Assembly: GCF_900566075.1 (NCBI RefSeq)
Contig: NZ_UPHU01000001.1
Location: 6,200,325 to 6,264,324 of the forward strand
Direction: 5' to 3'
DNA: 64,000 nt
DNA from: Mycobacterium pseudokansasii
GTDB lineage: Bacteria > Actinomycetota > Actinomycetes > Mycobacteriales > Mycobacteriaceae
Numbering within the stretch: the stretch's first letter is position 1; every line of letters starts with the position of its first letter. The position numbers and the translations under genes were made by a program. Below, one piece after another: positions 26,640 to 37,697 of this stretch. The notes under the pieces are model-generated. The model saw only the letters and a program-made list of their open reading frames with translations. It was not told where the DNA came from and did not search any database.

Positions 26640-26872
26640 GTCGACTCCGGGGGCCGCAACACAATGGAGCGCTCGAGTTCAATCGTCCGGGGAACGGCAG
26701 CGTCGCCCGGTCGGCCGGCTATGCGGTTGCGTAACGCGCCACGCGCGAAATCGCCCGGCTCACCAAAAAATTCGTGCATCTACCGTCACCACAGCGCTGC
26801 TAAGCTCAACGTGCGGTGTAAAGATGCACAAAAGTCAGTGCACAGGATCAGCGAGTGTGAGGAAAGACGTAA

Positions 26873-28210
26873 ATGAAGGGCAGCGACCTTTGCAAGAACA
26901 CCAGTAACTTCATTTGGGGCCAGTTGCTCTTGCTCGGCGAGGGCATCCCCGACCCAGGTGATGTCTTCAACTCGGGCGCGACGCTGTTCAAGCAAATCAG
27001 CGACAAGATCGGGCTCGCCATTCCGGGCACCAACTGGATCGGCCAAGCCGCCGACGCCTATTTGAACCAGAACATTGCGCAGCAACTTCGCGCCAAGGTG
27101 ATGGGCGACATCGACTCTTTGACCGGCAACATGATTTCAAACCAGGCCAAGTACGTGTCCAACACGCGCGACGTCCTGCGGGCGATGAAGAAGATGATCG
27201 ACGGCGTCTACAAGGTCTGCAAGGGGCTGGAAAAGGTTCCGCTGCTCGGTTGGCTGTGGTCGTGGCAGCTCGCACTCCCGATGTCCGGCATTGCCATGGC
27301 TACCGTCGGCGGTGCACTGCTGTACCTGACGATCATGACGCTGATGAACGTGACCAACCTCAAGGGTCTGCTCGGCAGGCTCATCGAGATGCTGACGACC
27401 CTGCCCAAATTCCCGGGTCTGCCCCTCCCCAGCATCCCCGACATCATCGACGGCCTGTGGCCGCCGAAACTGCCCGACATCCCGATCCCGGGCCTTCCCG
27501 ACATCCCGGGCCTGCCGGACTTCAAGTGGCCGCCCGTCCCGGGCATACCGGACTTCAACCTGCCCATTCCGGGTCTGCCCGAATTCGAGTGGCCGAAAAT
27601 CCCGGGTTTGCCCGACTTCGGCTTGCCCAACCTGCCCGGCCTGCCCGACTTCGGGTTGCCCAACCTGCCCGGTTTCCCGAATCTGCCTGGTTTCCCCGGC
27701 TTGCCAATCCCCGGATTCCCGAGCCTGCCCGGGCTGCCCAGCATCCCCAACTTGTTCCCCGGCTTACCGAGCCTGGGCGACTTGATCCCGGGAATCGGCA
27801 ACCTCGGCAAGTTGCCGACCTGGACCGAGTTGGCCGCCCTGCCCGATTTCTTGGGCGGCTTCGCGGGCCTGCCCAGCCTCAGCTTCAGCGACCTGATGTC
27901 GTTTGCCCAACTGCCCAACGTAAGTTCGCTCACGGCAACGATGGGTCAGCTGCAACACCTGGTGGCTGCCGGTGGTGGGCCGGGCCAGCTCGGCAGCATG
28001 GCCGGCCAACAGGCGCAGATGATCTCCTCGCAGGCCCAGCAGGGAGGCCAGCAGCAACAGGCCACCCTCGTCAGCGACAAGAGGGAAGAAGACCAGGAAG
28101 GCGCGGCCGCTGGGGCCGGTACCGAGCGCGCGCCGATCGACGCCGGAGCCGGCGGCGGCCAGCAGCGGCAGGGTCCTCCGCCCAGGCCCGCGCCGAGTGG
28201 GCTGGTTTGA
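26873..28210 (+). CDS. espE: ESX-1 secreted protein EspE
   Basis: The 445 residues start at ATG 26873 after TGTGAGGAAAG. The N-terminal 180 residues are helical, with a hydrophobic stretch near 135-160 (GIAMATVGGALLYLTIM). Residues about 180-330 are a low-complexity run of PGLPD/PGFPNLPG units, and the tail is Gln/Gly-rich. EspE is secreted by, and required for, ESX-1 together with EspF. It is longer than the M. tuberculosis protein (about 402 residues), mainly through the repeat. It heads the ESX-1 operon. Confidence 0.93.
   Translation: MKGSDLCKNTSNFIWGQLLLLGEGIPDPGDVFNSGATLFKQISDKIGLAIPGTNWIGQAADAYLNQNIAQQLRAKVMGDIDSLTGNMISNQAKYVSNTRDVLRAMKKMIDGVYKVCKGLEKVPLLGWLWSWQLALPMSGIAMATVGGALLYLTIMTLMNVTNLKGLLGRLIEMLTTLPKFPGLPLPSIPDIIDGLWPPKLPDIPIPGLPDIPGLPDFKWPPVPGIPDFNLPIPGLPEFEWPKIPGLPDFGLPNLPGLPDFGLPNLPGFPNLPGFPGLPIPGFPSLPGLPSIPNLFPGLPSLGDLIPGIGNLGKLPTWTELAALPDFLGGFAGLPSLSFSDLMSFAQLPNVSSLTATMGQLQHLVAAGGGPGQLGSMAGQQAQMISSQAQQGGQQQQATLVSDKREEDQEGAAAGAGTERAPIDAGAGGGQQRQGPPPRPAPSGLV
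27406..27765 (+). repeat. Degenerate PGLP/PGFP coding repeat inside espE
   Basis: About 120 codons read as repeated 5- to 8-residue units around PGLP (PGLPDFGLPNL, PGFPNLPGFPGLP). At DNA level the CCCGGN-CTGCCC pattern recurs many times with silent variation, so it is an old repeat rather than a single recent duplication. Confidence 0.9.
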
Positions 28211-28286
28211 TGCGGCTGCCACATCAAAGCCAAGCGCACCAAAGCCATAGCGAGTAAAAAGTAGAACGTAGAGGAAAGGTCCCCCC

Positions 28287-28598
28287 ATGACTGGAATACT
28301 CGGCGTCGTACCGTCCTTCCTGAAGGTACTGGCGGGTATGCAGAACGAAATCGCCGGCCAACTCAAGTCGGCCACCTCGGTGGTCGGTGGCGTCAGCCAG
28401 CGAGTCCAAATCACCCACGGTTCGTTCACATCGAAATTCAACGACACGCTGCAAGAGTTCGAGACGACCCGCAACAGCACCGGCACGGGGCTGCAAGGGG
28501 TCACCAGCGGGCTGGCCAACAATCTGATCTCGGCGGCCGGGGCTTACCTCAATTCCGACCAAGGTCTGGCCGGCGTCATCGACAAGATCTTCGGTTGA
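28287..28598 (+). CDS. espF: ESX-1 secretion-associated protein EspF
   Basis: The 103-residue alpha-helical protein is similar in size to WXG100-type substrates and matches M. tuberculosis EspF (Rv3865) in length and order. The N-terminus [15 protein letters not shown] and the C-terminal [11 protein letters not shown] are characteristic. EspE and EspF act together and are secreted or cell-associated. A GGAAAGG ribosome site lies before ATG 28287. The espG1 start follows one base after its stop, so the two are coupled. Confidence 0.93.
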   Translation: MTGILGVVPSFLKVLAGMQNEIAGQLKSATSVVGGVSQRVQITHGSFTSKFNDTLQEFETTRNSTGTGLQGVTSGLANNLISAAGAYLNSDQGLAGVIDKIFG

Positions 28599-28599
28599 T

Positions 28600-29451
28600 A
28601 TGACCGGTCCGCTCGCTACCGGCCGCGCGGGCCTCGTCGACGACGTCGTCGGCGTCGAGGTGACCATCGACGGCATGCTGGTACTCGCGGACCGGTTGCA
28701 CCTGGTCGATTTCCCAGTGGCACTGGGCATCCGGCCGAACATCCCGCAAGACGATCTGCGGGAAGTCGTCTGGAATCAGGTGCGGCGTGACCTCACCGCG
28801 CAAGGCGTGCTGGACCACAACGGCTACCCGCATCCGACGGTCGCCTCGATGGTGGACACCCTGAGCCGGCCGGACCGCACCCTCGAAGCACGCTGGTGGC
28901 GCCGCGATGTCGGTGGCGTCATGGTGCGATTTGTGGTGTGCCGCAAGGACGATCGTCATGTCATCGCGGTGCGCAACGGTGACCTGCTGGTGCTACAGCT
29001 GGTGGCCGCGCAGGTCGGCCTGGCGGGCATGGTGACTGCCGTGCTGGGTACCGCGGACCCCGCGAACGTGGAACCGCTGACGGGTATCGCGAGCGAGCTG
29101 GCCGAGTGCACCACCGCGGCTCAGCTGACCCAGTACGGCCTGGCGCCGACCGCGGCCCGCATCTACACCGAGATCGTGAACAATCCGGACAGCTGGGTGG
29201 AAATCGTCGCGAGCCAACGCCATCCGGGAGGCACAACGACGCACACCAAGGCGGCTGCCGGTGTTCTCGACTCGGCGCACGGCAGGCTGGTCTCACTTCC
29301 CCGCATCGTCAGCGGTGAACTGTACGGCAGCTTTCTCCCGGGCACGCCGCAGAACCTGCAGCGCGCGTTGGACGCCCTGGTGGAGCTGCTCCCATCGGGC
29401 TCCTGGTTAGATCACGCCTCGGATCACACCCAAGCCTCCGCCCGAGGCTGA
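28600..29451 (+). CDS. espG1: ESX-1 chaperone EspG1
   Basis: This 283-residue cytosolic protein of the EspG family binds the PE-PPE heterodimer of its own system (PE35-PPE68) near the PPE tip and keeps it soluble for secretion. The family fold is suggested by VEVTIDGMLVLADRL at the start and the central beta strands (GGVMVRFVVCRKDD). It starts one base after espF. EspG2 of the ESX-2 cluster in this window is a divergent paralogue, which reflects system specificity. Confidence 0.93.
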   Translation: MTGPLATGRAGLVDDVVGVEVTIDGMLVLADRLHLVDFPVALGIRPNIPQDDLREVVWNQVRRDLTAQGVLDHNGYPHPTVASMVDTLSRPDRTLEARWWRRDVGGVMVRFVVCRKDDRHVIAVRNGDLLVLQLVAAQVGLAGMVTAVLGTADPANVEPLTGIASELAECTTAAQLTQYGLAPTAARIYTEIVNNPDSWVEIVASQRHPGGTTTHTKAAAGVLDSAHGRLVSLPRIVSGELYGSFLPGTPQNLQRALDALVELLPSGSWLDHASDHTQASARG

Positions 29452-29489
29452 CTGCTCAATCTCCGACACGAGTCAGAAAGGGAGCCATA

Positions 29490-30032
29490 GTGGACCTGCC
29501 CGGGAACGACTACGTCAGCGACGATTTCGACGCGCTGGATTTCACCGCCGGCGCCGCCGAGGAATCCTCACTTGACGCGCTCGATGAGTACGCGCCGTCC
29601 GAACCGGCGGACACCGGAGCCGACCTGGACGCCCTGCACGGGCTGACCGAGAAGGAGGAGGAGTCTGAGCTCGAGTTGTTCACCGTGACCAACCCGCAGG
29701 GCAGCGTGTCGGTCACGGCGATGATGGGCGGCATCATTCAGAAGATCACGGTGACCGACAAGGCGTCGCGCATGACCGAATCAGGGCTTGCCGAGGAGAT
29801 CTTCGTCATCGCCGACCTGGCCCGGCAAAAAGCCCGGGCAGCCCAGCACACCTTCATGATGGAGAGCATGAATGAATTGGCGGGCGACGGCGAGGAGGCG
29901 AATGCCCTGCTTCGCGAGTTCGTGGGGATGACGCTGAATTTGCCGACGCCCGAAGAAGCCGCCGCGGCCGAAGCCGAGGTGTTCGCCACTCGCTACGAGG
30001 TCGATTACACCTCTCGGTACGACGAACGGTGA
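29490..30032 (+). CDS. espH: ESX-1 associated protein EspH (YbaB-like part)
   Basis: The 180 residues begin with an acidic N-terminal half (Asp/Glu/Ala-rich, residues 1-65). A YbaB/EbfC-like fold follows (VTNPQGSVSVTAMMGGIIQKI near 70-90, then helical REF and TPEEAAAAEAEVF). In M. marinum EspH is needed for EspE secretion and may act as a chaperone. EspL in the same locus has the same fold. The start is ATG or GTG at 29490 after GAAAGGGAG, and eccA1 starts 3 bases after the stop. Confidence 0.9.
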   Translation: MDLPGNDYVSDDFDALDFTAGAAEESSLDALDEYAPSEPADTGADLDALHGLTEKEEESELELFTVTNPQGSVSVTAMMGGIIQKITVTDKASRMTESGLAEEIFVIADLARQKARAAQHTFMMESMNELAGDGEEANALLREFVGMTLNLPTPEEAAAAEAEVFATRYEVDYTSRYDER

Positions 30033-30035
30033 TAC

Positions 30036-31757
30036 ATGACTGATCGCCTGGCCGGTCTGTTCGAAAGTGCCGTCGGCATGCTGCCGTTGTCAGAGGCACG
30101 GTCGCTGGACCTGTTCACCGAAATCACCAATGACGACGAGTCGGCGTGCGATGCGTGGGTCGGCCGGATCAGATGCGGTGACCTCGACCGGGTGACGCTG
30201 TTCCGGGCCTGGTATTCGCGCCGGAACTTCGGCCGATTGGCGGGTTCGGCGCAGATCTCGATGAGCACCCTGGGCGCCAGAGTCCCCATCGGCGGCCTGT
30301 ACGGAGATATCACCTACCCCGTCGCATCGCCGCTGGCCATCACCATGGGTTTCGCCGCATCCGAAGCGGCCCAAGGCAATTACGCCGACGCCATGGAGGC
30401 CATCGAGGCCAGCGCGGTCGGCGGGTCCGAGCATCTGGTGTCGTGGCTCAAAGCCGTGATCTACGGCGCCGCCGAGCGCTGGACCGATGTCATCGACGAA
30501 GTCAAAAGCGGCGCGAAATGGCCGGACAAGTTCTTAGCGGCGGCTGCCGGTGTGGCGCACGGTGTGGCGGCGGCAAACCTGGGCTTGTTCACCGAAGCCG
30601 AACGCCGCCTCACCGAAGCCAACGACTCGCCGGCCGGCGAAGCGTGCGCACGCGCGATCGCCTGGTATCTGGCCATGGCACGTCGCTCCCAGGGCAACGA
30701 AGACGCCGCGGTGGCGCTGCTGGAATGGTTGCAGACCACCCATCCGGATCCGAAAGTGTCAGCGGCGCTGAAGGATTCATCGTATCGTTTGAAGACGACC
30801 ACGGCCGAGCAGATCGCCTCCCGCTCCGACCCGTGGGATCCGGCCAGCGTGGTGACCGATAACACCGGTCGCGAGCGGCTGCTGGCCGAAGCCCAGGCCG
30901 AGTTGGACCGCCAAATCGGACTCACCCGCGTCAAGGCTCAGATCGAGCGCTACCGTGCGGCGACCATGATGGCCCGGGTTCGGGCTGCCAAGGGGATGAA
31001 GGTCGCTCAGCCCAGTAAGCACATGATCTTCACCGGGCCGCCCGGTACCGGCAAGACCACGATCGCCCGGGTGGTGGCCAACATTCTGGCCGGGTTGGGT
31101 GTCATCGCCGAACCCAAACTGGTCGAGACTTCGCGCAAGGACTTCGTCGCCGAATACGAAGGGCAGTCCGCAGTCAAGACCGCCAAGACGATCGATCAGG
31201 CCCTGGGCGGCGTGCTGTTCATCGACGAGGCCTACGCGCTGGTTCAGGAACGGGATGGACGTACCGACCCGTTCGGGCAGGAGGCGATGGACACGCTGCT
31301 GGCCCGCATGGAAAACGACCGTGACCGGCTGGTGGTGATCATCGCCGGTTACAGTTCGGACATCGACCGGCTGCTGGAAACAAACGAGGGCCTGCGGTCC
31401 CGCTTCGCCACCCGCATCGAGTTCGACACCTACAGCCCCGAAGAGCTTCTGGAGATCGCGAAAGTCATTGCCACTGCCAATGATTCGGTGCTGAGCGCGG
31501 AAGCCGCCGATGAATTCCTGGGGGCCGCCAAGATGCTGCACGAGCGGACGTTGCGCGGCCGCCCGGCCCTCGACATCGCCGGGAACGGCCGCTACGCACG
31601 GCAATTGGTCGAAGCCGCCGAGCAATACCGGGACATGCGCCTGGCGCAGGGCATCGACATCGAATCTCTGGATGTGGACCGGCTGCAAGAGATCAACGGC
31701 GCAGACATGGCCGAGGCGATCGCCTCTGTGCATGCGCACCTCAACATGAGAGAGTGA
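30036..31757 (+). CDS. eccA1: ESX-1 AAA+ ATPase EccA1
   Basis: This 573-residue cytosolic ATPase of the CbxX/CfqX type has an N-terminal TPR-like helical domain (about 1-280). The AAA+ module carries Walker A GPPGTGKT near 333-340, Walker B VLFIDEAYAL near 392-401, and an arginine-finger region GLRSRF. EccA proteins are thought to recycle EspG chaperones from PE/PPE substrates. It lies 3 bases after espH and 3 bases before eccB1. Confidence 0.96.
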   Translation: MTDRLAGLFESAVGMLPLSEARSLDLFTEITNDDESACDAWVGRIRCGDLDRVTLFRAWYSRRNFGRLAGSAQISMSTLGARVPIGGLYGDITYPVASPLAITMGFAASEAAQGNYADAMEAIEASAVGGSEHLVSWLKAVIYGAAERWTDVIDEVKSGAKWPDKFLAAAAGVAHGVAAANLGLFTEAERRLTEANDSPAGEACARAIAWYLAMARRSQGNEDAAVALLEWLQTTHPDPKVSAALKDSSYRLKTTTAEQIASRSDPWDPASVVTDNTGRERLLAEAQAELDRQIGLTRVKAQIERYRAATMMARVRAAKGMKVAQPSKHMIFTGPPGTGKTTIARVVANILAGLGVIAEPKLVETSRKDFVAEYEGQSAVKTAKTIDQALGGVLFIDEAYALVQERDGRTDPFGQEAMDTLLARMENDRDRLVVIIAGYSSDIDRLLETNEGLRSRFATRIEFDTYSPEELLEIAKVIATANDSVLSAEAADEFLGAAKMLHERTLRGRPALDIAGNGRYARQLVEAAEQYRDMRLAQGIDIESLDVDRLQEINGADMAEAIASVHAHLNMRE

Positions 31758-31760
31758 ACC

Positions 31761-33203
31761 ATGGGGCTTCGCCTCACCACCAAGGTTCAGGTCAGCGGCT
31801 GGCGCTTCCTGCTTCGCCGCCTCGAGCACGCCATCGTGCGGCGCGACACCCGCATGTTCGACGATCCGCTGCAGTTCTACAGCCGTTCGGTTGGACTCGG
31901 CATCGTCATCGCGGTCTTGCTCCTGCTCGGGGCCGGGCTGCTGGCCTTTTTCAAACCTCAGGGCAAGCTCGGCGCCAGCAGCCTTCTCACCGACCGGGCG
32001 ACCAACCAGCTGTATGTGATCGTGTCGGGACAGTTGCATCCCGTCTACAACCTGACCTCGGCGCGGCTGGTGCTGGGCAACCCGGCCAACCCCGCCACCG
32101 TGAAGTCCTCGGAACTGAGCAGGATGCCTTTGGGTCAGACCATCGGGATCCCCGGCGCCCCTTACGCCACACCGGTTTCGGGGGACACGACCTCGACGTG
32201 GACCCTGTGCGACACCGTCGTCCGGCCCGGCGCGGCCTCCGCCGCAGTTCAGACGTCGGTGCTGGTGATGCCGTTGCTGATCGATTCGTCGATAAACCCG
32301 ATCGAGGCCAACGAGGCGACGCTGGCGACCTACCAGGGTCAAACCTGGATCGTCACCGCCAAGGGTCGCCACTCGATCGATCTCAGCGACCGGGCCCTCA
32401 CCTCAGCCATGGGTATACCCGTCACCGCCCAGCCGGTGCCGATGTCGGAGGGCATGTTCAATGCGCTGCCCGCGATGGGCGCCTGGCAGCTGCCGCCCAT
32501 ACCCGGCGCGGGAACACCGAATACCCTTGGGCTGCCCGATGATCTGGTGATCGGCTCGGTATTTCAGATCCACACCGACAAGGGGCCGCAATACTACGTG
32601 GTGCTGCCCGACGGTATCGCCGCGGTGAACGCGACGACGGCGGCGGCGCTGCGTGCGACCCAGTCGCACGGACTGGTGGCACCGCCAGCGGTCGTGCCGA
32701 GCCTGGTCGTGCGCATTCCCGAACGCGTTTACGACTCACCGCTGCCCGCCGAGCAGCTCAAGATCATGTCCCGGCCGGACGAACCCACCCTGTGCTGGAT
32801 GTGGGAACGCAGAGCCGGAGATCAGTCGCCGAAGACGACGGTCCTGTCCGGACGGCATCTGCCGATCCCGCCTTCGGCCATGAACAGCGGTATCAAGCAG
32901 ATCCAGGGCACCGCAACGGTGTACATCGACGGTGGCAAGTTCGTCCAGTTGCAGTCGCGGGATCCGCGCTACGGCGAATCGATGTATTACATCGACCCGG
33001 AGGGGGTGCGCTACGGGGTCGCCAACGCCGATTCCGCCAAGGCACTGGGCCTGGGTTCCCCGAAAACCGCTCCCTGGGAGGTGGTTCGGCTGCTGGTTGA
33101 TGGGCCGGTGCTGTCCAAAGACGCGGCCCTGCTAGAGCATGAAACGCTGCCCGCCGATCCCAGTCCACGAAAAGTTCCCGCCGGAACACCCGGAGCCCCC
33201 TGA
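31761..33203 (+). CDS. eccB1: ESX-1 membrane core subunit EccB1
   Basis: The 480-residue protein has a short cytosolic N-terminus with a single membrane helix at about 44-64 ([20 protein letters not shown]). A large periplasmic domain with the R1-R4 repeats ([22 protein letters not shown]) follows, and the tail is Pro-rich. EccB forms part of the 2-MDa type VII channel with EccC, EccD and EccE. Its stop overlaps the eccCa1 start (TGATG). Confidence 0.96.
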   Translation: MGLRLTTKVQVSGWRFLLRRLEHAIVRRDTRMFDDPLQFYSRSVGLGIVIAVLLLLGAGLLAFFKPQGKLGASSLLTDRATNQLYVIVSGQLHPVYNLTSARLVLGNPANPATVKSSELSRMPLGQTIGIPGAPYATPVSGDTTSTWTLCDTVVRPGAASAAVQTSVLVMPLLIDSSINPIEANEATLATYQGQTWIVTAKGRHSIDLSDRALTSAMGIPVTAQPVPMSEGMFNALPAMGAWQLPPIPGAGTPNTLGLPDDLVIGSVFQIHTDKGPQYYVVLPDGIAAVNATTAAALRATQSHGLVAPPAVVPSLVVRIPERVYDSPLPAEQLKIMSRPDEPTLCWMWERRAGDQSPKTTVLSGRHLPIPPSAMNSGIKQIQGTATVYIDGGKFVQLQSRDPRYGESMYYIDPEGVRYGVANADSAKALGLGSPKTAPWEVVRLLVDGPVLSKDAALLEHETLPADPSPRKVPAGTPGAP

Positions 33204-35440
33204 TGACGACCAAGAAATTCACCCCGACCATCACTCGCGGCCCGCGGCTGACCCCGGGCGAGATCAGCCTCACGCCACCCGACGATCTCGGTATCGACAT
33301 TCCGCCCTCGGGCGTTCAGAAGGTCCTGCCCTACGTGATGGGTGGCGCCATGCTCGGCATGATCGCGATCATGTTCGCCGGCGGTCGGCAGCTGTCGCCC
33401 TACATGCTGATGATGCCGCTGATGATGATCGTGATGATGGTCGGCTCCCTGGCCGGGGGTTCCGGCGGCGGCGGCAAAAAGGTGCCGGAAATCAACGCCG
33501 ACCGCAAGGAATATCTGCGTTATCTGGCCGGGCTCCGCGGACGGGTGACGTCCTCGGCCACCTCGCAGGTGGCGTTCTTCGGTTACCACGCCCCCCATCC
33601 CGACGATCTGCTGTCGCTCGTCGGCACTCAGCGGCAGTGGTCGCGGCCGGCCAACAGCGACTTCTACGCGGCCACCCGGATCGGGATCGGCGACCAGCCG
33701 GCGGTGGATCGATTGCTGAAACCGGCCGTCGGCGGCGAATTGGCCGCGACTTCAGCGGCACCGCAACCGTATCTCGAACCGGTCAGCCACATGTGGGTGG
33801 TCAAGTTCCTGCGCACCCATGGGCTGATCCACGACTGCCCGAAACTGCTGCAGTTGCGCACCTTTCCCACCATCGCGATCGGCGGCGCGCGGCCGGGCGC
33901 CGACCGGCTGCTGACGGCCATGATCTGCCATCTGGCGGTGTTCCATCCGCCGGACCTGTTGCAGATCCGGGTCCTCACCGAAGATCCGGAGGACCCCGAT
34001 TGGTCCTGGCTCAAATGGTTGCCGCACGTTCAGCATCAGACCGATACCGACGCCGCCGGGCCAGTCCGGATGATCTACACGCGCCCGGATGGTCTGGCCG
34101 ACCTGGCCGCGCGCGGGCCGCACGCCCCCGACACGCTTCCCACCGGCCCTTATGTCGTCGTCGTGGACCTCACCGGCGGCAAAGCCGGATTCCCGCCCGA
34201 CGGCCGGGCCGGTGTCACGGTGCTCACCCTGGGCAACCACCGCGGCTCGGCATACCGCATCCGGGTCGCCGAGGACGGGACCGCTGACGACCGGCTGCCG
34301 GGCCAGCAGTTTCGCCTGGTGACCTCGGTCGCCGACAGCATGTCACCGCAAGAAGCGGCCCGTCTTGCCCGCAAGCTGGCCGGCTGGTCGATCACGGGCA
34401 CCATCCTGGACAAGACCGCACGCGTCCAGAAGAAGGTCGCAACCGAATGGCATCAACTGGTGGGCGCCAAGGCCGTCGAGGAGATCACCCCCTCCCGCTG
34501 GCGGATGTACACCGACACCGACCGTGATCGACTCAAGATTCCCTTCGGCCACGAACTCAAGACCGGCAACGTCATGTACCTGGATATCAAGGAAGGTGCG
34601 GAATTCGGCGGCGGGCCGCATGGGATGCTGATCGGCACCACAGGGTCCGGGAAATCCGAATTTCTGCGCACGCTGATCCTGTCGTTGGTGGCCATGACCC
34701 ACCCGGATCAGGTCAACCTGCTGCTCACCGACTTCAAGGGCGGCTCGACCTTCCTGGGAATGGAAAAGCTTCCGCACACCGCCGCCGTCATCACCAACAT
34801 GGCCGAGGAAGCCGAGCTCGTGAGCCGGATGGGCGAGGTGTTGACCGGCGAACTGGACCGCCGCCAGTCGATTCTGCGTCAGGCCGGGATCAAGGTCGGC
34901 GCGTCCGGCGCCCTCTCCGGGGTCGCCGAGTACGAGAAGTACCGGGAACGCGGGGCCGATCTTCCTCCACTGCCAACGCTTTTCGTGGTCGTGGACGAGT
35001 TCGCCGAGCTGCTGCAAAGTCATCCCGACTTCATCGGCCTGTTCGACCGGATCTGCCGGGTGGGCCGGTCACTGCGGGTACATCTGCTGCTGGCCACCCA
35101 GTCGCTGCAGACCGGCGGTGTTCGCATCGACAAGCTGGAACCCAACCTGACCTACCGAATCGCGTTGCGCACCACCAGCTCTCATGAGTCCAAGGCGGTG
35201 ATCGGGACTCCGGAAGCGGTCTACATCACCAACAAAGAGAGCGGTGTCGGGTTCCTGCGGGTGGGCATGGAAGACCCCGTCAAGTTCAGCACGTTCTATA
35301 TCAGTGGGCCGTATATTCCGCCGGCGGGGGTCGACGCCAATGGCGACGGCAGCAAGGCCGGTCCGCAGATTCCCAAGCAGGCCTTGCGAATCCGACCGTT
35401 CACCGCAGCCCCGGTGCTCGAGGAGGCCTTGACGTCATGA
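33203..35440 (+). CDS. eccCa1: ESX-1 FtsK/SpoIIIE-type ATPase EccCa1
   Basis: The 745-residue half of the split EccC motor has two membrane helices near residues 37-55 and 62-80 ([19 protein letters not shown]), a DUF/stalk domain, then an FtsK ATPase with Walker [10 protein letters not shown] near 476-484 and Walker B VVVDEFAE. It powers substrate export and pairs with EccCb1. In ESX-1, EccC is encoded by two genes, as here. The stop overlaps the eccCb1 start by four bases (ATGA). Confidence 0.96.
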   Translation: MTTKKFTPTITRGPRLTPGEISLTPPDDLGIDIPPSGVQKVLPYVMGGAMLGMIAIMFAGGRQLSPYMLMMPLMMIVMMVGSLAGGSGGGGKKVPEINADRKEYLRYLAGLRGRVTSSATSQVAFFGYHAPHPDDLLSLVGTQRQWSRPANSDFYAATRIGIGDQPAVDRLLKPAVGGELAATSAAPQPYLEPVSHMWVVKFLRTHGLIHDCPKLLQLRTFPTIAIGGARPGADRLLTAMICHLAVFHPPDLLQIRVLTEDPEDPDWSWLKWLPHVQHQTDTDAAGPVRMIYTRPDGLADLAARGPHAPDTLPTGPYVVVVDLTGGKAGFPPDGRAGVTVLTLGNHRGSAYRIRVAEDGTADDRLPGQQFRLVTSVADSMSPQEAARLARKLAGWSITGTILDKTARVQKKVATEWHQLVGAKAVEEITPSRWRMYTDTDRDRLKIPFGHELKTGNVMYLDIKEGAEFGGGPHGMLIGTTGSGKSEFLRTLILSLVAMTHPDQVNLLLTDFKGGSTFLGMEKLPHTAAVITNMAEEAELVSRMGEVLTGELDRRQSILRQAGIKVGASGALSGVAEYEKYRERGADLPPLPTLFVVVDEFAELLQSHPDFIGLFDRICRVGRSLRVHLLLATQSLQTGGVRIDKLEPNLTYRIALRTTSSHESKAVIGTPEAVYITNKESGVGFLRVGMEDPVKFSTFYISGPYIPPAGVDANGDGSKAGPQIPKQALRIRPFTAAPVLEEALTS

Positions 35441-37209
35441 CCACTACCGAGACACGCACGTTGCGTGAGGTCATCCTGGACCAACTCAGCACCGCGGAGT
35501 CGCGGGCGTACAAGATGTGGCTGCCACCGCTGACCGATCCCACACCGCTCGACGAGCTGGTCGCCCGCGACCGGCGCCAACCGCTGCGCTTCGCTCTGGG
35601 CATCATGGACGAACCGCGCCGCCACCTCCAGGACGTCTGGGGAGTCGACGTATCCGGCGCCGGCGGGAACATCGGGATCGGCGGCGCACCGCAGACCGGG
35701 AAGTCCACCCTGCTGCAGACGCTGGTGATGTCGGCGGCTGCCACCCACTCACCGCGCAATGTCCAGTTCTATTGCATCGACCTCGGCGGCGGCGGTCTGA
35801 TCTATCTGGAAAACCTGCCGCACGTCGGCGGGGTGGCCAGCCGCTCGGAGCCCGACAAGGTCGCCCGGGTGGTCGCGGAGATGCAATCCGTGCTGCGGCA
35901 ACGGGAAACCACCTTCAAGGAACACCGGGTGGGCTCTATCGCCATGTACCGGCAGCTGCGTGACGATCCGAACCAGCCCGTCGCGGCTGACCCCTACGGT
36001 GACGTATTCCTGATCATCGACGGGTGGCCGGCCTTCGTCAGCGAGTTTCCCGACCTGGAATTGCAGGTCCAGGACCTGGCCGCACAGGGGCTGTCGTTCG
36101 GCGTGCACGTCATCATCTCGACGCCCCGGTGGACGGAGCTGAAGTCACGCGTCCGCGACTACCTGGGCACCAAGATCGAGTTCCGGCTCGGCGACGTCAA
36201 CGAGACCCAGATCGACCGGATTGCCCGGGAGATCCCGGCGAATCGGCCGGGCCGAGCGGTGTCGATGGAAAAGCACCACTTGATGATCGGGGCGCCCAGG
36301 TTCGACGGCGTGCACAGCGCCGAGAACCTGGTGGAGGCGATGACCGCGGGGGTGGCGCAGATCGCGGCCCAGCACACCGACCAGGCACCGCCGGTCCGGG
36401 TCCTGCCCGAGCGGATCCACCTGTACGAGCTCGACCCGAACCCGCCTGGGCCGGAGTCCGATTACCGCACTCGTTGGGAGATCCCGATCGGATTGCGCGA
36501 GACGGACCTGTCGGTGGCGCACGCCCACATGCACTCGAACCCGCACCTATTGATCTTCGGTGCGGCCAAGTCGGGCAAGACGACCATTGCCCACGCTATC
36601 GCGCAAGCGATCTGTGCCCGCAACAGTCCCGACCAAGTGCGGTTCATGCTCGCGGACTACCGCTCGGGCCTGCTTGACGCGGTACCCGATAGCCATCTGC
36701 TGTCCGCCGGTGCGATCAACCGCAATAGCGCCAGCCTGGACGAGGCGGTCAAGGCCCTGGCCGCCAACCTGAAGAAGCGGCTGCCGCCCACCGACCTGAC
36801 GACGGCACAATTGCGCTCGCGTTCGTGGTGGAGCGGATTCGATGTGGTACTCCTGGTCGATGATTGGCACATGATTGTGGGTGCCGCCGGTGGCATGCCC
36901 CCAATGGCACCGCTGGCACCGTTATTGCCGGCTGCGACAGATATCGGGCTGCACATCATTGTGACCTGCCAGATGAGCCAGGCATACAAGGCGACCATGG
37001 ACAAGTTCGTGGGCGCGGCATTCGGGTCGGGCGCCCCCACAATGTTCCTTTCGGGCGAGAAGCAGGAATTCCCGTCGAGCGAGTTCAAGGTCAAGCGGCG
37101 GCCCCCTGGCCAGGCATTTCTGGTCTCACCGGAAGGCAAAGAGGTCATCCAGGCCCCCTACATCGAGCCTCCAGAAGAAGTGTTCGCAGCACCCCCAACC
37201 CCCGGTTAA
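35437..37209 (+). CDS. eccCb1: ESX-1 cytosolic ATPase EccCb1
   Basis: The 590-residue protein has two FtsK-like ATPase domains, each with a P-loop: GAPQTGKST near 83-91 and GAAKSGKTT near 374-382. There is no membrane helix; it docks on EccCa1. The last ATPase domain binds the C-terminal signal of EsxB, which drives multimerisation. The C-terminal [13 protein letters not shown] is typical. It overlaps eccCa1 by four bases; a 149-bp gap then separates it from PE35. Confidence 0.96.
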   Translation: MTTTETRTLREVILDQLSTAESRAYKMWLPPLTDPTPLDELVARDRRQPLRFALGIMDEPRRHLQDVWGVDVSGAGGNIGIGGAPQTGKSTLLQTLVMSAAATHSPRNVQFYCIDLGGGGLIYLENLPHVGGVASRSEPDKVARVVAEMQSVLRQRETTFKEHRVGSIAMYRQLRDDPNQPVAADPYGDVFLIIDGWPAFVSEFPDLELQVQDLAAQGLSFGVHVIISTPRWTELKSRVRDYLGTKIEFRLGDVNETQIDRIAREIPANRPGRAVSMEKHHLMIGAPRFDGVHSAENLVEAMTAGVAQIAAQHTDQAPPVRVLPERIHLYELDPNPPGPESDYRTRWEIPIGLRETDLSVAHAHMHSNPHLLIFGAAKSGKTTIAHAIAQAICARNSPDQVRFMLADYRSGLLDAVPDSHLLSAGAINRNSASLDEAVKALAANLKKRLPPTDLTTAQLRSRSWWSGFDVVLLVDDWHMIVGAAGGMPPMAPLAPLLPAATDIGLHIIVTCQMSQAYKATMDKFVGAAFGSGAPTMFLSGEKQEFPSSEFKVKRRPPGQAFLVSPEGKEVIQAPYIEPPEEVFAAPPTPG

Positions 37210-37358
37210 GATTATTTCAATCGCGGCGAGGAGGTCCCGAGGCCGCGGTAATCGGAGCCCAGCGCGGTGCTCTTCGTCGGGGTTTGTTTCCGGCTATAAC
37301 TAAACGAACTAAACGATTTAACGGCTAGACGGCAAATACCAGGAGAAGAAGTCGGCAA

Positions 37359-37655
37359 ATGGAAGAAATGTCACACGCCGCCGCCGCTGCCGACATTGGC
37401 GGGCAAGTGAGCGATACCGCGCTCGGTGGTGTGGCAGCTGGCGCGACGGCGGTGACCTCGGTAACCGGGCTGGTGCCCGCGGGCGCCGACGAGGTGTCGG
37501 CCCAGGCGGCCGCGGCGTTCGCCTCCGCGGGCGCGCAGATGCTGGCTTCCAACCGCTCGGCCCAAGCCGAACTGCAACGGGCCGGACACGCGGTCCAGGA
37601 CATCGCCCGGGCTTATACGCAAGTCGACGACGGCGCCGCCGGCGTCATCGTCTAA
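37359..37655 (+). CDS. PE35: PE family protein PE35
   Basis: The 98-residue helical hairpin is a partner of PPE68. As in M. tuberculosis PE35, the Pro-Glu dipeptide near the N-terminus is not obvious. The type VII secretion signal Y-x3-D is present near the C-terminus (YTQVDD). A purine-rich AGGAGAAGAAG lies before ATG 37359. It forms a tight unit with PPE68 (42-base gap), esxB and esxA. Confidence 0.93.
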   Translation: MEEMSHAAAAADIGGQVSDTALGGVAAGATAVTSVTGLVPAGADEVSAQAAAAFASAGAQMLASNRSAQAELQRAGHAVQDIARAYTQVDDGAAGVIV

Positions 37656-37697
37656 CAAGTCAACCAACCAACAGAGCAACCAGAAGGAGTGATCGCC

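Noticed and set aside
30777..32372. 531-residue open frame antisense to eccA1 and eccB1
   Set aside because: It covers two well-recognised genes and is a by-product of high GC at third positions.
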